A stretch of 64,000 bases of DNA from Closterium sp. NIES-65 (lineage: Eukaryota; Streptophyta; Zygnematophyceae; Desmidiales; Closteriaceae), in NCBI GenBank assembly GCA_948144175.1, contig CANXME010000897.1:635001-699000 (forward strand), given 5' to 3'. Positions 41,604-54,679 of the stretch are shown here, one piece after another. Made by a program: the position numbers and the translations under genes. The notes under the pieces are model-generated. The model saw only the letters and a list, made by a program, of their open reading frames with translations. It did not search any database and was not told where the DNA came from. Position 1 is the first letter of the stretch. Each line of letters begins with the position of its first letter.

Positions 41604-42465
41604 CACCCCCATGGGCAAAGTGGGGGAGAACAAGGGGTCACAAGACTAGTCAAGCAGAGCAAAGCAAGCTCAGGGTGGATCACATAGTCACCACACATTC
41701 CGAGCACAAGTTCAAGGCCACAAGGCCAGTTCACCTGCAGGAGTACATATATATAGAAGGCTAGACAAGCAAGAGCAGGGGTATATATATGTAACAGTAC
41801 AAACAAGGTCAAGAGGTGAGCAAGTGAGGCAAGACTGGCACACGACCAAGCTGAGTGCAGAAGCGCTAATGATCACAAGGCGCAAGTGCCTTGGTGAAGA
41901 TATCAGCAGTGTTGGTCTCAGAGGCCACGTAAGCAAGACGGAGCTGACCACGCTGCTGCAGCTCACAAGCAAGGAAGTAGCGAAGAGCAATGTGCTTCGT
42001 TGTGTGCTCCAGTCTCTGCTCTCGACACAAGGCCAGCATGGCCTTGTTGTCTATGTACAGCACTAGAGGAGAACGAGGCACTCGCCAAGGTAAGTCAACA
42101 GGTAGGTGAGCCAGCGAAGCTCCTGTGCAGCCATGGCCCCGGCGTAGATCTCAGCCTCACAGCTGGAGCCGAGAACAGAAGACGAGCGGGTAGCCCGCCA
42201 CAAGACAGAGCCGGAACCAAGGCTGAAGGTGTAACCCTGTGACGACCGCTGCGTAGCCTAGTCGTCCGCCCAAGAAGCGTCTACGTGCCCAGTGAGGACC
42301 ACTGGACTCTGCCCTCCAAGCACAAGCCCAATGCCCGACGTACTGCACAAGTAGCGCAACACCCTCTTCGCTGCAGCCATGTGCTCCGGTCTGTGTCTCC
42401 CAGGAGCAACATAGCGTGCGAGAATGCTAAGAGGGTATGCAAGGTCAGGTCGAGTGCAGGTCCTC
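41604..42465 (-). pseudogene. Cop-F RNase H and RT C-terminus
   Basis: The minus strand encodes CTRPDLAYPLSILARYVAPG, HVDASWADD, a stop, then LVLYIDNKAMLALC and ASETNTADIFTKAL. It is joined at about 42465 directly to a fragment of the Gly/Ala linker (42466-42530), out of frame, so most of the RT is deleted. Confidence 0.88.
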
Positions 42466-42529
42466 AGCACCAGCAGCAGCTCCAACACCCGGGTCCGCAG
42501 TACCAGCAGCAGCTCCAACACCCGGGTCC

Positions 42530-44729
42530 TCCTCCCTCCTTAGCGTGTCCTCCGTCTGTCCAGCTGCAGTCGCAGTTACCGTCTGCCTCCTCTCTCCCTG
42601 GTCCTGCTCCTTACACTGGTCCGACTGGAGGTCTTACTGAGCGTCGTGAGCCTGAGTCTCGTCCTGCGTCGCCTGTCCGTACTGCTCTCACTGGTAGTCG
42701 TGTCCAGCGTCAGCGTTTTCCTGCTGTCCCAGGCACTCACTGGATGGCGCTTCGTCCGTCCACTGCTCCACAGCGTGTCCCACTGCCGTCTCCTCCTACT
42801 TCCTCTCTTTCTGCTCTTGCTGACCCTGGGTCAGACTCTCTTCATGCTGCTAGTCCTACTGTCACGCGTCTCCTGGCTACTGTTGTCACTGACCCTTCCT
42901 TTGAGTCTGCTGCTGCGTCTGTCTTAGTTGCTGAGCTTGTCGACTTTGCTACCACCTGTCGTCTAGACTACGCTGCTAGCCTGGTTGCTGAGTCTGAGTC
43001 TGTCTGTCCTCTGTCCGTCGGGGGTGAGTGTTCTCTTGGCACTGACGTCCTTGAGGACAGGAAGGAGGAGTTTGAGTGCTTTGCTGCCGCTTTGCCCCAT
43101 CTCGTGTCCATGCTTGTTGCCCCTGAGGGAGACCCGGATGCACCAGACATCCCGACCCCACGCTCTTACGCAGAGGCGATGGCCGGTCCCTACTCCTCTC
43201 AGTGGCAGTCGGCCATAGACACAGAGATGGCTTCCTGGAAGTCCACAGGCACCTACGTCGACGAGGTTCCCCCACCTGGGGCGAACATCGTCAGTGGCAT
43301 GTGGATTTTCAGGGTGAAGCGGCCGCCGGGCTCTCCGCCTGTCTTCAAGGCGCGTTACGTTGCACGAGGCTTCAGTCAGCGAAAGGGAGTTGACTTCTTC
43401 CAGACCCTCTCCCCGACCCCGAAGATGACCACTCTTCGGGTTCTGCTGCATGTCGCCGCTCAGCGTGACTACGAACTCCACTCGCTTGACTTCAGCACTG
43501 CTTTCCTACAGGGCAGCCTCCACGAGGAGATCTGGCTGCGCCGTCCACCTGGCTTCACTGGGTCGTTCCCTCCTGGTACCCAGTGGAGCCTCCGACGGCC
43601 AGTCTACGGTCTCCGCCAGGCGCCTCGTGAGTGGCACGACACACTGAGGACTACACTTGCGGCTCTTGGGTTCGCGCCTTCTACTGCTGACCCGTCGCTG
43701 TTTCTACGCACCGACTCCTCACTGCCGCCGTTCTACGTCCTTGTGTACGTCGACGACTTGGTCTTTGCTACTGCTGACCCTGTGGCACTCGCCCACGTGA
43801 AGTCGGAGCTGCTAAAGAGACACACGTGCACAGACCGGGGTGAACTGACAAGCTATCTTGGCTTGCGGATCACCCGGGACAGAGCACGCCGCGCCATCAC
43901 CTTGACTCAGTCACACATGGTGCAGCAGGTCCTTCAGCGCTTCCGCTTCACGTACTCCTCGCCTCAGCCCACTCCTCTGCCTACCGGTCACTCGCTCTCA
44001 GCTCTGCCTTCGGATGAGTCCGTAGAGTCGAGTGGCCCGTATCCAGAGCTTGTGGGTTGCCTCATGTACCTGATGACCTGCACTCGACCTGACCTTGCAT
44101 ACCCTCTCAACATTCTTGCACGCTATGTCGCTCCCGGCCGTCACCGGAAGGAGCACATGGATGCAGCTAAGAGGGTGTTGCGCTACTTGTGCAGTACGTC
44201 GGGCATGGGGCTAGTGCTTGGAGGGCGAGTCCCAGTTGTTCTCACTGGGCACTCAGACGCTTCTTGGGCAGACGACCAGGCTACTCAGCGGTCGTCTCAG
44301 GGTTACTCCTTCAGTCTTGGCTCTGGTTCAGTTTCTTGGCGTTCTACTCGCTCTTCTTCTGTTCTCAGCTCTAGTTGTGAGGCTGAGATCTACGCCACAG
44401 CCATGGCAGCCCAGGAGCTATGCTGGCTCACCTACTTGCTGACCGACCTCGGAGAGCAGCCTCGTTCTCCTCCAGTGCTGTACGTCGACAACAAGGCAGC
44501 CATTGCCTTGTGTGAGGAGCACAGACTGGAGCACAGAAGGAAGCACATTGCTATGCGTTACTTCCTTGCTCGAGAGCTACAGCAGCGTGGTCAGCTTCGC
44601 CTGCGTTACATGGCCTCTGAGGCCAACACTGCTGATGTGTTCACCAAGGCGCTTCAGCCTTGTGACCATCAGCGCTTTTGCACTCTTCTAGGCCTTGTGC
44701 CTACTGGACCTCACTGGCTTACTACATGA
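42530..44729 (+). pseudogene. Inverted linker-RT-RNase H block in Cop-F
   Basis: The plus-strand frame is open from the junction to TGA at 44727-44729. It encodes the end of the linker (PYTGPTGGLTERREPESRP), RT with WIFRVKRPPGSPPVFKARYV and VYVDDLVFAT, RNase H with HSDASWADDQ and SCEAEIY, and the terminal HQRFCTLLGLV. It is undamaged but lacks gag and integrase, so it is a displaced pol fragment. RRKHIAMRYF and LYVDNKAAIAL place it near the Cop-H subfamily. Confidence 0.88.
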
Positions 44730-44737
44730 GCCTGTTT

Positions 44738-46711
44738 GTACGGCAGTAACTGTAACTGCGACGGGACAGGCCGTGGACACTCTAAGTGAGGAGGAGGACG
44801 AGTAGAAGACGGGAGACCAAGAACCTTTTGAAGGAGCGGAAGGAAGTACGGTCGAGGCCGCGCGGCGACTCCAGACACCAGCACCCCCAGTGGTAGCACC
44901 AGCACCAGTAGCAGCTCCAACTTCAGTACCTCCAGCAGCACCAGTAGTACCCCCAGCACGACCGCCTCCAGGACCGACAGCAGTAGCCTCCGCGCCAACC
45001 CCCGCGGCAGCTCAGCTCCAGAAGTACCCACAGGTCCAGCAGCTCCAGTACTCCCAGTACGAGCACCTCCGGGACCCGTGGCACCAGCTCCCTCAGCAGC
45101 AACAGAACCTCCAGTACCCGCAGCACCTCCAGCTCCAGCAGCTCGCCTCCAGCGCCGGGCAAACCACTCACGCAGCTCCTGTGGAGAGAGTGGTTCCCGG
45201 TGAGAAGAAGCACACAGAGAACCGCCCGGCAAAGTACCAGCAGGCCCAGCTCCCTCAGGCTCCGCACCCCCAGGCTCAGCACCTCCAGGCGTAGCACCCC
45301 CAGGCTCAGCACCCCCAGGCTCAGCACTCCCACGCGTAGCACCCCCAGGCTCAGCACCCCCAGACTCAGCACCCCCAGGCTCAGCACCCCCAGACGTAGT
45401 ACCCTCAGGCTCAGCACCCCCAGGCGTAGCACCCACACGCTCAGCACCCCCAGAGTCAGCACCCCCAGGCTCAGCACCCTCAGCAGCACCAGAGTCACCA
45501 GCGACCTCGACAGGCTCAAAAACGTCTACCTGGGACACACCTGAAGGGGCAGGACCCTGAGGGGGGAGGGGGTCTACCGGGGGGGGACCTTGTACAAGGA
45601 AGAGCGGTGGCGGGGGGAGGGACGGAGTGCGGTAGGGGAAGAGACGGTAGTAGGGGACCGACTCGTCGAACGTGACGTCCTGGGAGGACTAAACACGACG
45701 AGATGTGGGGTGGTAGAACTGCCACCCTGGCGCGTCAGAGGGGAAACCCATGAAGACGCAAGGAGCAGCACGAGGGGACAGCTTGTCCGCAGACAAGTCG
45801 CGGACAAACGCCCGAGATCCCCACACACGGAACGCAGACGCGTCGCCAACCTTCCCCGTCCACAGCAAAGCTGGGGAGGTCTCCGGCATGGAGACCCTGG
45901 GCTGAAGGTTGATCTGATGCGCCGCGTACCGAACCGCAAACGGCCACAGAAAATGGGGGGCAGCCGCATGCATCATGGACGTGCGGGCGACGTCTATGAC
46001 CATGCCAATGCGGCGCTCAGCAATCCCATTTTGCTGTGGAGAGTCCGGAAGCGTGAAGGTCTGGCGGATGCCTCGTGCACGACAGTAGGCTCGCAGAAGG
46101 TCAGAGGAGAACTCTCCGCCTCTGTCAGAGTGCAGACGCAGAACAAGAAAGTCCGAGCCGAAGCTCCGCCTGAGCTGGAGACGAGCTGCGCGGATCCAGT
46201 TGATCAACACCTCAGCGACATCACCCTTGCTGCGCAAGGGGAAGACTGTGGTGTAACGCGAGTAGTCGTCAACCACCAGCAGGAAGTAGCGCTCGTGACC
46301 CTGTCCACGGACGCGGGCTGGGCCCCACACGTCCATGTGAAGCGTCTGCAGCGGGGCCTCTGTCAGAGGAAACTGGGAGGAGTGAGGGGTAGCCCGCTGC
46401 CGCCCCTCGACACAAGGGACACAGGTAGGGCCAGGCCCCGGAGGAAGGGGAGGGAGGGACCGGGGAAGACCAGAGACAAGGACACGGGAGGCCATGCTTC
46501 GGAGGCGAAGCAGGGAGGGGTGACCAAGGCGGTGGTGCCAGAGGAGAGTCTCGTGAGACAGGAGGCGACACGAGCAGGGGGCAGACTCAGGACCAGACCT
46601 GGATGCTGCAGCTAACACCTGACCTGACGCAGCTACCTGACCAGACGCAGGGACTGAAAGAGACGCATTGGTTAGTGTGTACAGGCTCGACCCCGGTGTC
46701 GGCCTGTCCAA
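44738..46711 (-). pseudogene. Cop-F integrase and linker
   Basis: Integrase: LLWHHRLGHPSL, HMDVWGPARV, RLHSDRGGEFSS, SPQQNGIAERR. A stop at 45689 interrupts after HPTSRRV. The linker at 45200-45500 has GGAEPGGA-type pentapeptides and LREWFARRW. The frame ends abruptly in the linker at about 44738, where the inverted block begins. A deletion near 46700 removes part of the segment before PGSSLYTL. Confidence 0.88.
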
Positions 46712-48500
46712 GCGTCCGTGCTGTGGGTCACCCGCTCACTCGCAAGAGTGATCTGGTGAACCCCCGCATCCTGTAGGTCAGCACCACTCACCAAGTTCGT
46801 AGAGAACGAGGGGAGGTAAAGACCAGACAGGGTGCCAGAGGGGGCCGCCGGACACGGGAGGACAGTGGAGAAGTGAGCAAGGACAGGACCCCCAGAGGGG
46901 TCTGCCACGGAGACTGCAACTGGCCCACCAAGCGGCGTGAGTGTGGTGCGGTCTCGAAAGAAGGAGCGAGAAGCCCCCGAGTCAAGTGTGAAGGTGTGGG
47001 AGGCCGAAGCCGACGCAGTTCCTGAGAGCGCAGACTCACCAGTACCGGAGGAAGCGGACGCACTAGCACCTAGAGCAGCAGCCTCGCTAGCACCAAGAGC
47101 AGCAACCTCACCAGCACCTAGAGCAGCAGTCGCAATGCCCGGGTTGGGCGGGAAACACCGGTAACAGTCACCCTCCTCACTAATGGACACAGTATACATA
47201 GCAGCAAGAATAAGATCAAAGTCAAGGTCAAAGATAGCTACCCCTGCCCTAGACAGCTCGCCCCAGCGAGGGATCTCATTGGCCTCAGGGAACTGGTGAC
47301 GCCAAGCGTCCGTTAGGCAGCCAAAGCAGCGCTGGGTGGGGTGCGCACCCCCACACTGCTCACCCGCACGGTCGCCGGTGCGCAGGACGTAGGTGCACGG
47401 ACCAGTACCCCCACCCCGCTGGCATGCAGAGTACCACTCACGGAGCTGCTGAGGGGACAGGGTCTCCCGACTGCGCTGCTGCTGCTAGCGCTGACCACCA
47501 CCAGAGCCACTCCTCTGCGAAGAGCTACGACCTCCTCCTCCTCCTCCTCCTCCGCCGCCACCGCCTCCTCCACCTCCGCCACCTCCACCACCTCTGCTCC
47601 CACCGCCACCGCCGCCGCCGCCTCCGCCTCCACTGCCGCCGCCGACACCCCCTCCCCCCCCCGCCACCACTCCCACCACCACCCCCACCCCCTCCACTAC
47701 CTCCACCGCCGCCTCCACCGCCCCCGCTTGCTCCTCCAGCGCCCCTGCCCCCCTTGCCCTTGCCAGAGCGACGCTTCCCACTAGGGGTAGACGCCGCACC
47801 GACCGACTCCAGACCAACGAGGTCGGCCGCAGCAGCAGAGGCAACAGAGGGCAAGAGAGGGGAGGGGGAACACCCCTCAAAGATGGGGGTGCGCGGGTCA
47901 CCACAAGAGGCCCCTACAGCGACTATGCTCTTCTTCGCTGCTAGGAGGGCCTTCTCGAGGAGGTCAACAGTGAGAGTGGTGGGACAGACTGAAAGAAAGT
48001 GGTCCCTGACTACGCGAAGGGAGTCAGGGAGGCGGGTGACTATGTAGTAGAGAGTGATGTACATGGGGGGGGGGGGGGGGGTTTCTTGGCGCAGAACTCA
48101 GCAGGAAGCGCAGCGCGGTAGCGAGTGTCACTAGTGCGAAGGTGCGTAATGAGGTCAGCGACTGTGGGAAAGGCAGCAAGGTCAGGGAAGAGGTACGGTA
48201 GCATGAGGCGGCTCAGTGCAGCAGTGGCAGGGGAGGAGTAGCGTGCAACTACAGCGTCGTACAAGGTCTGAGCACTCTTGTACTGGCTAAAGTGCGCACG
48301 CTCAGAGATAGGAAGGTGGCGACGCACAGCAAGACGTGCAGCAGCATCGCGCGTGGCCCACTGTGAGCGAACAGTGGCGTCAGCATCAGCAGCAGGGGCA
48401 GGAGAGGCACCAGAGGTGAGGTCAAAGAGAGAGAGTCCGTCTGCCCTATCGCACTGTAAGAAATGCTGCAGGTCATCTATCCAGACGTCAAAGTCAATGG
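46712..48500 (-). pseudogene. Cop-F gag and protease, 5'-truncated
   Basis: Protease DSGASRSFF (near 46980), CYRCFPPNPGI, zinc-like motif (47340-47420), poly-Gly tract (47530-47740), gag core YITLYYIVTRL. A 17-base homopolymer (48065-48081) shifts the frame. The first 15-20 gag codons are missing; the sequence switches to the Cop-G LTR within ATGG at 48497-48500. Confidence 0.87.
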
Positions 48501-48747
48501 GCTACCCCACTAAAGCCTAGACAACATTATAATTTGACACACCCCCATAGGCAAAGTGGGGGAGAACAAGGGGTCACAAGACCAGTCAAGCAAATCAAAG
48601 CAAAGCTCAGGGTGGATCAGTCACCACACATTCTGAGCACAAGTTCAAGGCCAGAAGGCCAGTTCACATGCAGGAGCACATATATATATATATAAGAGGC
48701 TAAGCAAGCCAGAGCAGGAGTATATATATGTGACAGTACAAGCAAGG

Positions 48748-51700
48748 TCAAGAAGTGAGCAAGTGAGGCAAGACAGGCACAAGACCAAGCTGAGTACAGA
48801 AGCGCTGATGATCACAAGGCGCAAGTGCCTTGGTGAAAACATCAGCAGTGTTGGCCTCAGAGGTCACGTACGCAAGCCGCAACTGACCACGCTGCTGTAG
48901 CTCACGAGCAAGGAAGTAGCGAAGAGCAATGTGCTTTGTTTTGTGCTCCAGTCTCTGCTCTCGACACAAGGCCAGCATGGCCTTGTTGTCTACGTACAGA
49001 ATTGGAGGAGAACGAGGCGGCTCTCCAAGGTCGGTCAACAGGTAGGTGAGCTAGCGAAGCTCCTGTGCAGCCATGGCCCCGGCGTAGATCTCGGCCTCAC
49101 AACTGGAGCCGAGAACAGAAGACGAGCGGGTAGCCCGCCACGAAACAGAGCCGGAACCAAGGCTGAAGGTGTAACCCTGTGGCGACCACTGCGTAGCCTG
49201 GTCGTCAGCCCAAGAAGCGTCCGCGTGCCCAGTGAGGACCACTGGACTCTGCCCTCCAAGCACTAGCCCCATGCCCGACGTACTGCACAAGTAGCGCAAC
49301 ACCCTCTTCGCTGCAGCCATGTGCTCTGGTCTGTGTCTCCCAGGAGCAACATAGCGTGCAAGAATGCTAAGAGGGTATGCAAGGTCAGGTCGTGTGCAGG
49401 TCATCAAGTACATGAGGCAGCCAACAAGCTCTGGGTACGGGCCACTCGACTCTACGGACTCATCCGAAGGCAGAGCTGAGAGCGAGTGGCGAGTAGACAG
49501 AGGAGTGGCCTGAGGCGAGGAGTACATGAAGCCGAAGCGCTGAAGGACCTGCTGCACCATGTGTGACTGAGTCAGGGTAATGGTGCGGCGTGCTCTGTCC
49601 CGGGTGATCTGCAAGCCAAGGTAGCTGCGCAGTTCACCCAGGTCTGTGCATGTGTGTCTCTTCTGCAGCTCAGACTTCACGTGGGCGAGTCCAGCAGTGT
49701 CAGCAGTGGCAAAGACCAAGTCGTCGACGTACACGAGGATGTAGAACGGCTGCAAAGAGGTGTCAATGCGTAGAAACAGCGACGGGTCAGCAGTAGAGGG
49801 AGCAAACCCAAGAGCCGCAAGCGTAGTCCTCAGTGTGTCGTGCCACTCGTGCGGTGCCTGGCGGAGACCGTAGACTGGCCGTCGGAGGCTCCACTGGGTG
49901 CCAGGAGGGAAAGTCCCAGTGAAGCCAGGTGGACGGCGCAGCCAGATCTCCTCGTGCAGGCTACCCTACAGGAAAGCAGTGCTGAAGTCAAGGGAGTGAA
50001 GCTCGTAGTCACGCTGAGCGGCTATGTGTAGCAGCACCCGAAGAGTGGTCATCTTCGGGGTGGGAGAGAAGGTCTGAAAGTAGTCAACTCCCTGCCGCTG
50101 ACTGAAGCCACGAGCCACGTACCGCGCCTTGAAGACGGGCAGAGAGCCCGGCGGCCGCTTCACCCTGAAGATCCACATGCCACTGATGATGTTTGCCCCA
50201 GGTGGGGAAACCGCGTCAACATAGGTGCCTGTGGACTTCCAGGAAGCCATCTCTGCGTCCATAGCTGCCTGCCACTGAGAGGAGTAGGGACCCTCTACGG
50301 CCTCCGCGTAAGAGCGCGGAGTCGGGATGTCAAGTGCATCCGGGTCTCCCTCAGGGGTAAGCAGTACGGACACGAGATGAGGTGAAGCAGCAGCCAGACA
50401 TTGGAACTCCTCCTGCCTGTCCTCAAGGACGTCCGTGCCAAGAGCACACTCACCCCCGACGGACGGAGGACAGAGAGACGCAGACTCAGCAACGAGACTA
50501 GCAGCGTAGTCTAGACGACAGCGAGCAGCAAAGTCGACGAGCTCAGCAACAAGAGCAGACGCAGCAGTGGACTCAAAAGAGGGGTCAGTGACGACAATAG
50601 CAAGGAGACGCGTGACAGTAGGACTGCCAGCACGAAGAGAGTCCGACTCCGGGTCGGCGAGGTAGGAAGAGAGGACTCAGGAGGAGAAGGCAAAGGGGCA
50701 CGCAGATGAGCAGTGGACGGACGCAGAGACATCCGGTGCGTGCTAGGGACAGGAGGAGGACGCTGACGCGAACCGCGATCACTAGCGCGAGCAGCACGAA
50801 CAGGCGACGCAGGACGAGACACAGGCTCACGACGCTCAGCAAGACCTCCAGTAGGACCAGTGTAGGGAGAAGGAGCAGGCAGTGGGGAGGCCGGCGGTAA
50901 CTGTGACTGTGACTGGACAGGCGGTGGACACTCTGAGGGAGGAGGAAGACCAAGAACCTGCTGAAGGAGCGGAACAAAGTACGGCCGAGGCCGCGCGGCG
51001 ACTCCAGACACAGCAGGGACAGCACCAGCACCCCCAGTGGCAGCACCAGCGCTAACAGCACCTCCAGCTTCAGTACCTCCAGCAGCACCAGCAGCACCTG
51101 CAGCAGGACCGCCGCTAGGACTGACAGCAGTAGCCTCAGCGCCAACACCCTCAGCAGCTCGGACTCCAGTCGCACTCGCTGGCCCAGCAGCTCCAACACT
51201 CCCAGGGCTAGCACCTCCGAGACCGGCGGCACAAGCACCCTCAGCAGCCGAAGAAGCACCAGCTCCAGCAGTACCCCTCCAGCGCCGGGCAAACCCTTCG
51301 CGCAGCTCCTGTGGAGAGAGTGGCTCCCGCCGAGACGAAGCACCCGGAGAACCACCAGGCCCAGCACCGCCAGACGCCACACGAGCAGGTCCAGCGGCCG
51401 CGGGCTCCGCACCCCCAGGCTTAGCAGCTCCAGACTCAGTACCCCCAGGCTCAGCAGCTCCAGACGCAGCACCCCCAGGCTCAGCAGCTCCAGACGCAGC
51501 ACTTCCAGGCAAAGGACCCCCAGGCTCAGCACCCCCAGTCGTAGCACCCCCAGGCTCAGTACCCCCAGGCTTAGCACCCACTCGCGCAGCACCCCCAGAG
51601 TCAGCACCCCCAGGCTCAGCACCCGCAGCAGTACCAGAGTCACCAGCAACCTCGACCGGCTCGACTGCGTCTACCTGGGACACACCTGAAGGGGCAGGAC

Positions 51701-52235
51701 CCTGAGGGGGGAGGGGGTCTACCTGGGGGGGACCTGGCACAAGGAAGTGCGGCGGCGGGGGGAGGGAAGGAGTGCGGTAGGGGAAGAGACGGTAGTAGGG
51801 GACCGACTCGTCAAACGTGACGTCTTGGGAGGACAGAACACGACGAGAGGAGGGGTGGTAGAACTGCCACCCTGGTGCGTCAGGGGGGAAGCCAAGGAAG
51901 ACACAAGGAGCAGCACGAGGGGACAGTTTGTCCGCAGACAAGTCGCGGACAAACGCCCGAGATCCCCAGACACGGAACGTAGACGCATCGCCTACCTTCC
52001 CCGTCCACAGCAGAGCTGGGGAGGTCTCTGGCATGGAGACCCTGGGGTGAAGATTGATCTGATGCGCCGCGTACCGAACCGCAAACGGCCACAGAAAATG
52101 GGGGGCAGCCGCATGCATCATGGACGTACGAGCGACGTCCATGACCATGCCAATGCGGCGCTCAGCAATCCCATTTTGTTGTGGAGAGTCAGGAAGCGTA
52201 AAGGTCTGGTGGATGCCTCGCGCACGGCACTAGGC
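48748..52235 (-). pseudogene. Cop-G integrase C-terminus, linker, RT, RNase H
   Basis: Integrase core after the stop at 52230 (SPQQNGIAERR region), linker with PGGAEPGGA/SGAAEPGG pentapeptides (51380-51620) and LREGFARRW, RT with FKARYVARGFS and YVDDLVFAT, RNase H with HADASWADDQ. Breaks include a frameshift near 50665, TAG at 49966 (CAG in LQGSLHEEIW) and TAG at 49051 (TGG in LRWLTYLL). The end HQRFCTQLGLV and stop at 48748 are intact. Confidence 0.9.
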
Positions 52236-54679
52236 TCGCAGAAGGCCAGAGGAGAACTCTCCGCCTCGGTCAGAGTGCAGACGCAGAACAGGAAAGTCCG
52301 AGCCGAAGCTCCTCCTGAGCTGGAGACGAGCTGCGCGGATCCAGTCGATCAAGACCTCAGTGACATCACCCTTGCTGCGCAAGGGGAAGACTGAGGTGTA
52401 ACGCGAGTAGTCGTCAACCACCAGCAGGAAGTAGCGCTCGTGACCCTGTCCACAGACGCGGGCCGGGCCCCACACGTCCATGTGAAGCGTCTGCAGCGGG
52501 GCCTCTGTCAGGGGAAACTGAGAGGAGTGAGGGGCAGCCCGGAGCCGCCCCTCGACACAGGGAACACAGGAAGGAGCAGGCCCTGGAGGAAGGGGAGGGA
52601 GGGACCGGGGGAGACCAGAGACAAGGACACGGGAAGCCATGCCTCGGAGACGAGGCAGGGAGGGGTGACCAAGACGGTGGTGCCACAGGAGAGTCTCGTG
52701 AGACAGGAGGCGACACGAGCAGGGGGCAGACTCAGGACCAGACCTGGACGCTGCAGGAAACACCTGACCCGACGCAGCTACCTGGCTAGACGCAGGGACA
52801 GGAGGAGACCCAGTGGTCAGGGTGTAGAGGCTCGACCCCGGCCGACGCGTAAACGTGGCCAGGTGCCGGCCTGTGCGAGCGTCCGAGCAGTGGGTCACCC
52901 GCTGACTCGCAGGAGTAAACTGGTGAACCCCCACATCCTGCAGGTCAGCACCACTCACCAAGTTCGTAGAGAACGAGGGGAGGTAAAGACCAGACAAGGT
53001 GCCAGAGGGGGCAGCCGGACACGGGAGGACAGTGGAGAAGTGAGAGAGGACAGGACCCCCAGAGGGGTCAGCCAGGGAGACTGCAACCGGCCGACCAAGC
53101 GGCGTGAGTGTGGTGCGGTCTCGAAAGAAGGAGCGAGAAGCCCCTGAGTCAAGTGTGAAGGTGAGGGAGGCCGAAGCCGACGTGGTACCTGAGAGCGCAG
53201 ACTCACCAGCACCTGAGGGCGCAGACGCACTGGCACCTAGAGCAGCAGCCTCACCAGCACCTAGAGCAGCAGTACCAATGCCCGGGTCGGGCGGGAAACA
53301 CCGGTAACAGTCACCCTCATCACTAATAGTCACAGCATACATGGCAGCAAGGATAGCATCAAAGTCAAGATCATAGATAGCTACGCCTGCCCTAGAAAGC
53401 TCTTCCCAGCGGGGGATCTCACTGGCCTCCGGGAACTGCTGACGCCAAGCGTCCGTCAGGCGGCCAAAGCAGCGCTGGGTGGGGTGGGCGCCCCCACACT
53501 GCTCACCCGCGCGGTCGCCGGAGCGAAGGACGTAGGTGCACGGACCAAAACCCCCACCACGCTGACGCTGCGCGTACCACTCACGGAGCTGCTGAGGGGG
53601 GGGAATGTCCCGAGAACGCTGCTGCTGCTGCTGCTGCTGGCGCTGACCACCACCAGGGCTGCTCCGCTGCGAAGTGCCACCCCGACCACCTCCACCTCCT
53701 CCACCACCGCCTCCTCCACCTCCGCCACCACCGCCGCCTCCGCTAGCACCGCCGCCGCCTCCGCCGCCTCCGCCTCCACTACTGCCACCGACACCTCCAC
53801 CCCCGCCACCACTCCCACCGCCACCCCCACTCCCTCCGCTGCCTCCACCGCCACCTCTACCGCCCCCGCTAGCTCCACCCGCGCCCTTGCCCCCCTTGCC
53901 CTTGCCAGAGCGGCGTCTCCCGCTAGGGGCAGACGCCGCACCGACCGACTCAAGACCAACGAGGTCGGCCGCAGCGGCAGAGGCGACAGAGGGCAAAAGG
54001 GGGGAAGGAGAACACCCCTCAAAGATGGGGGTGCGAGGGTCACCACGAGAGGCTCCTACAGCGACTATGCTCTTCTTCGCTGCTAGGAGGGCCTTCTCTA
54101 AGAGGTCAACAGTAAGAGTGGTGGGACAGACTGAGAGGAAGTGGTCCCTGACTTCACGAAGGGAGTCAGGGAGGCGGGTGACTATATAATAGAGAGTGAT
54201 GTACATGGGGGGGGGGTTCTTGGCGCAGAACTCAGCAGGAAGCGCGGCGCGGTAGCGAGTGTCACTAGTGCGGAGGTGCGTATTGAGGTCAGCGACTGTG
54301 GGAAAGGTAGCAAGGTCAGGGAAGAGGTACGGTAGCATGAGGCGGCTCAGTGCAGCAGTGGCAGGGGAAGAGTAGCGCGCAACTACAGCGTCGTACAAGG
54401 TCTGAGCACTCTTGTACTGACTAAAGTGCGCGCGCTCAATGGTATGCAGGTGGCGACCCACAGCAAGACGTGCAGCAGCATCGCGCGTGGCCCACTGGGA
54501 GCAAACAATGGGGTCAGCATCAGCAGCAGGGGCAGGTTAGGCGCGAGATGTGAGGTCAAAGCGAGAGAGAGACCGTCTGCCCTATCGCACTGTAAGAACA
54601 GCTGCAGGTCGTCGACCCAGACCTCAAAGTCAATGGCTCGACCCTCAGCGTCATACGCGAGGACACTAGGGGTAGCCAT
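52230..54679 (-). pseudogene. Cop-G gag, protease and integrase N-terminus
   Basis: ATG 54679-54677 is preceded by an in-frame TAG, fixing the start. VLAYDAEGRAIDFEVWVDDL, a frameshift near 54560, gag core, homopolymer of 10 bases in frame (54207-54216), poly-Gly (53690-53870), LREWYAQRQ, C-X13-C-X3-H-X4-C, DSGASRSFF, then integrase LLWHHRLGHPSL, HMDVWGPARV and RLHSDRGGEFSS. TAG at 52230-52232 replaces Tyr in LRAYCRARG. Confidence 0.9.

Larger units (their letters stand above)
41487..48500. mobile_element. Cop-F: chimeric copia with inverted pol block
   Basis: Minus-strand order: truncated gag (48500), protease, integrase, linker (to 44738); then a plus-strand block (about 42530-44737) with linker, RT and RNase H; then minus-strand linker fragment, RT C-terminus, RNase H and 3' LTR (41487-41603). 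The 5' LTR, leader and gag start are gone, lost at the junction with Cop-G at 48497-48501. Many frameshifts. It cannot be autonomous. Confidence 0.88.
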
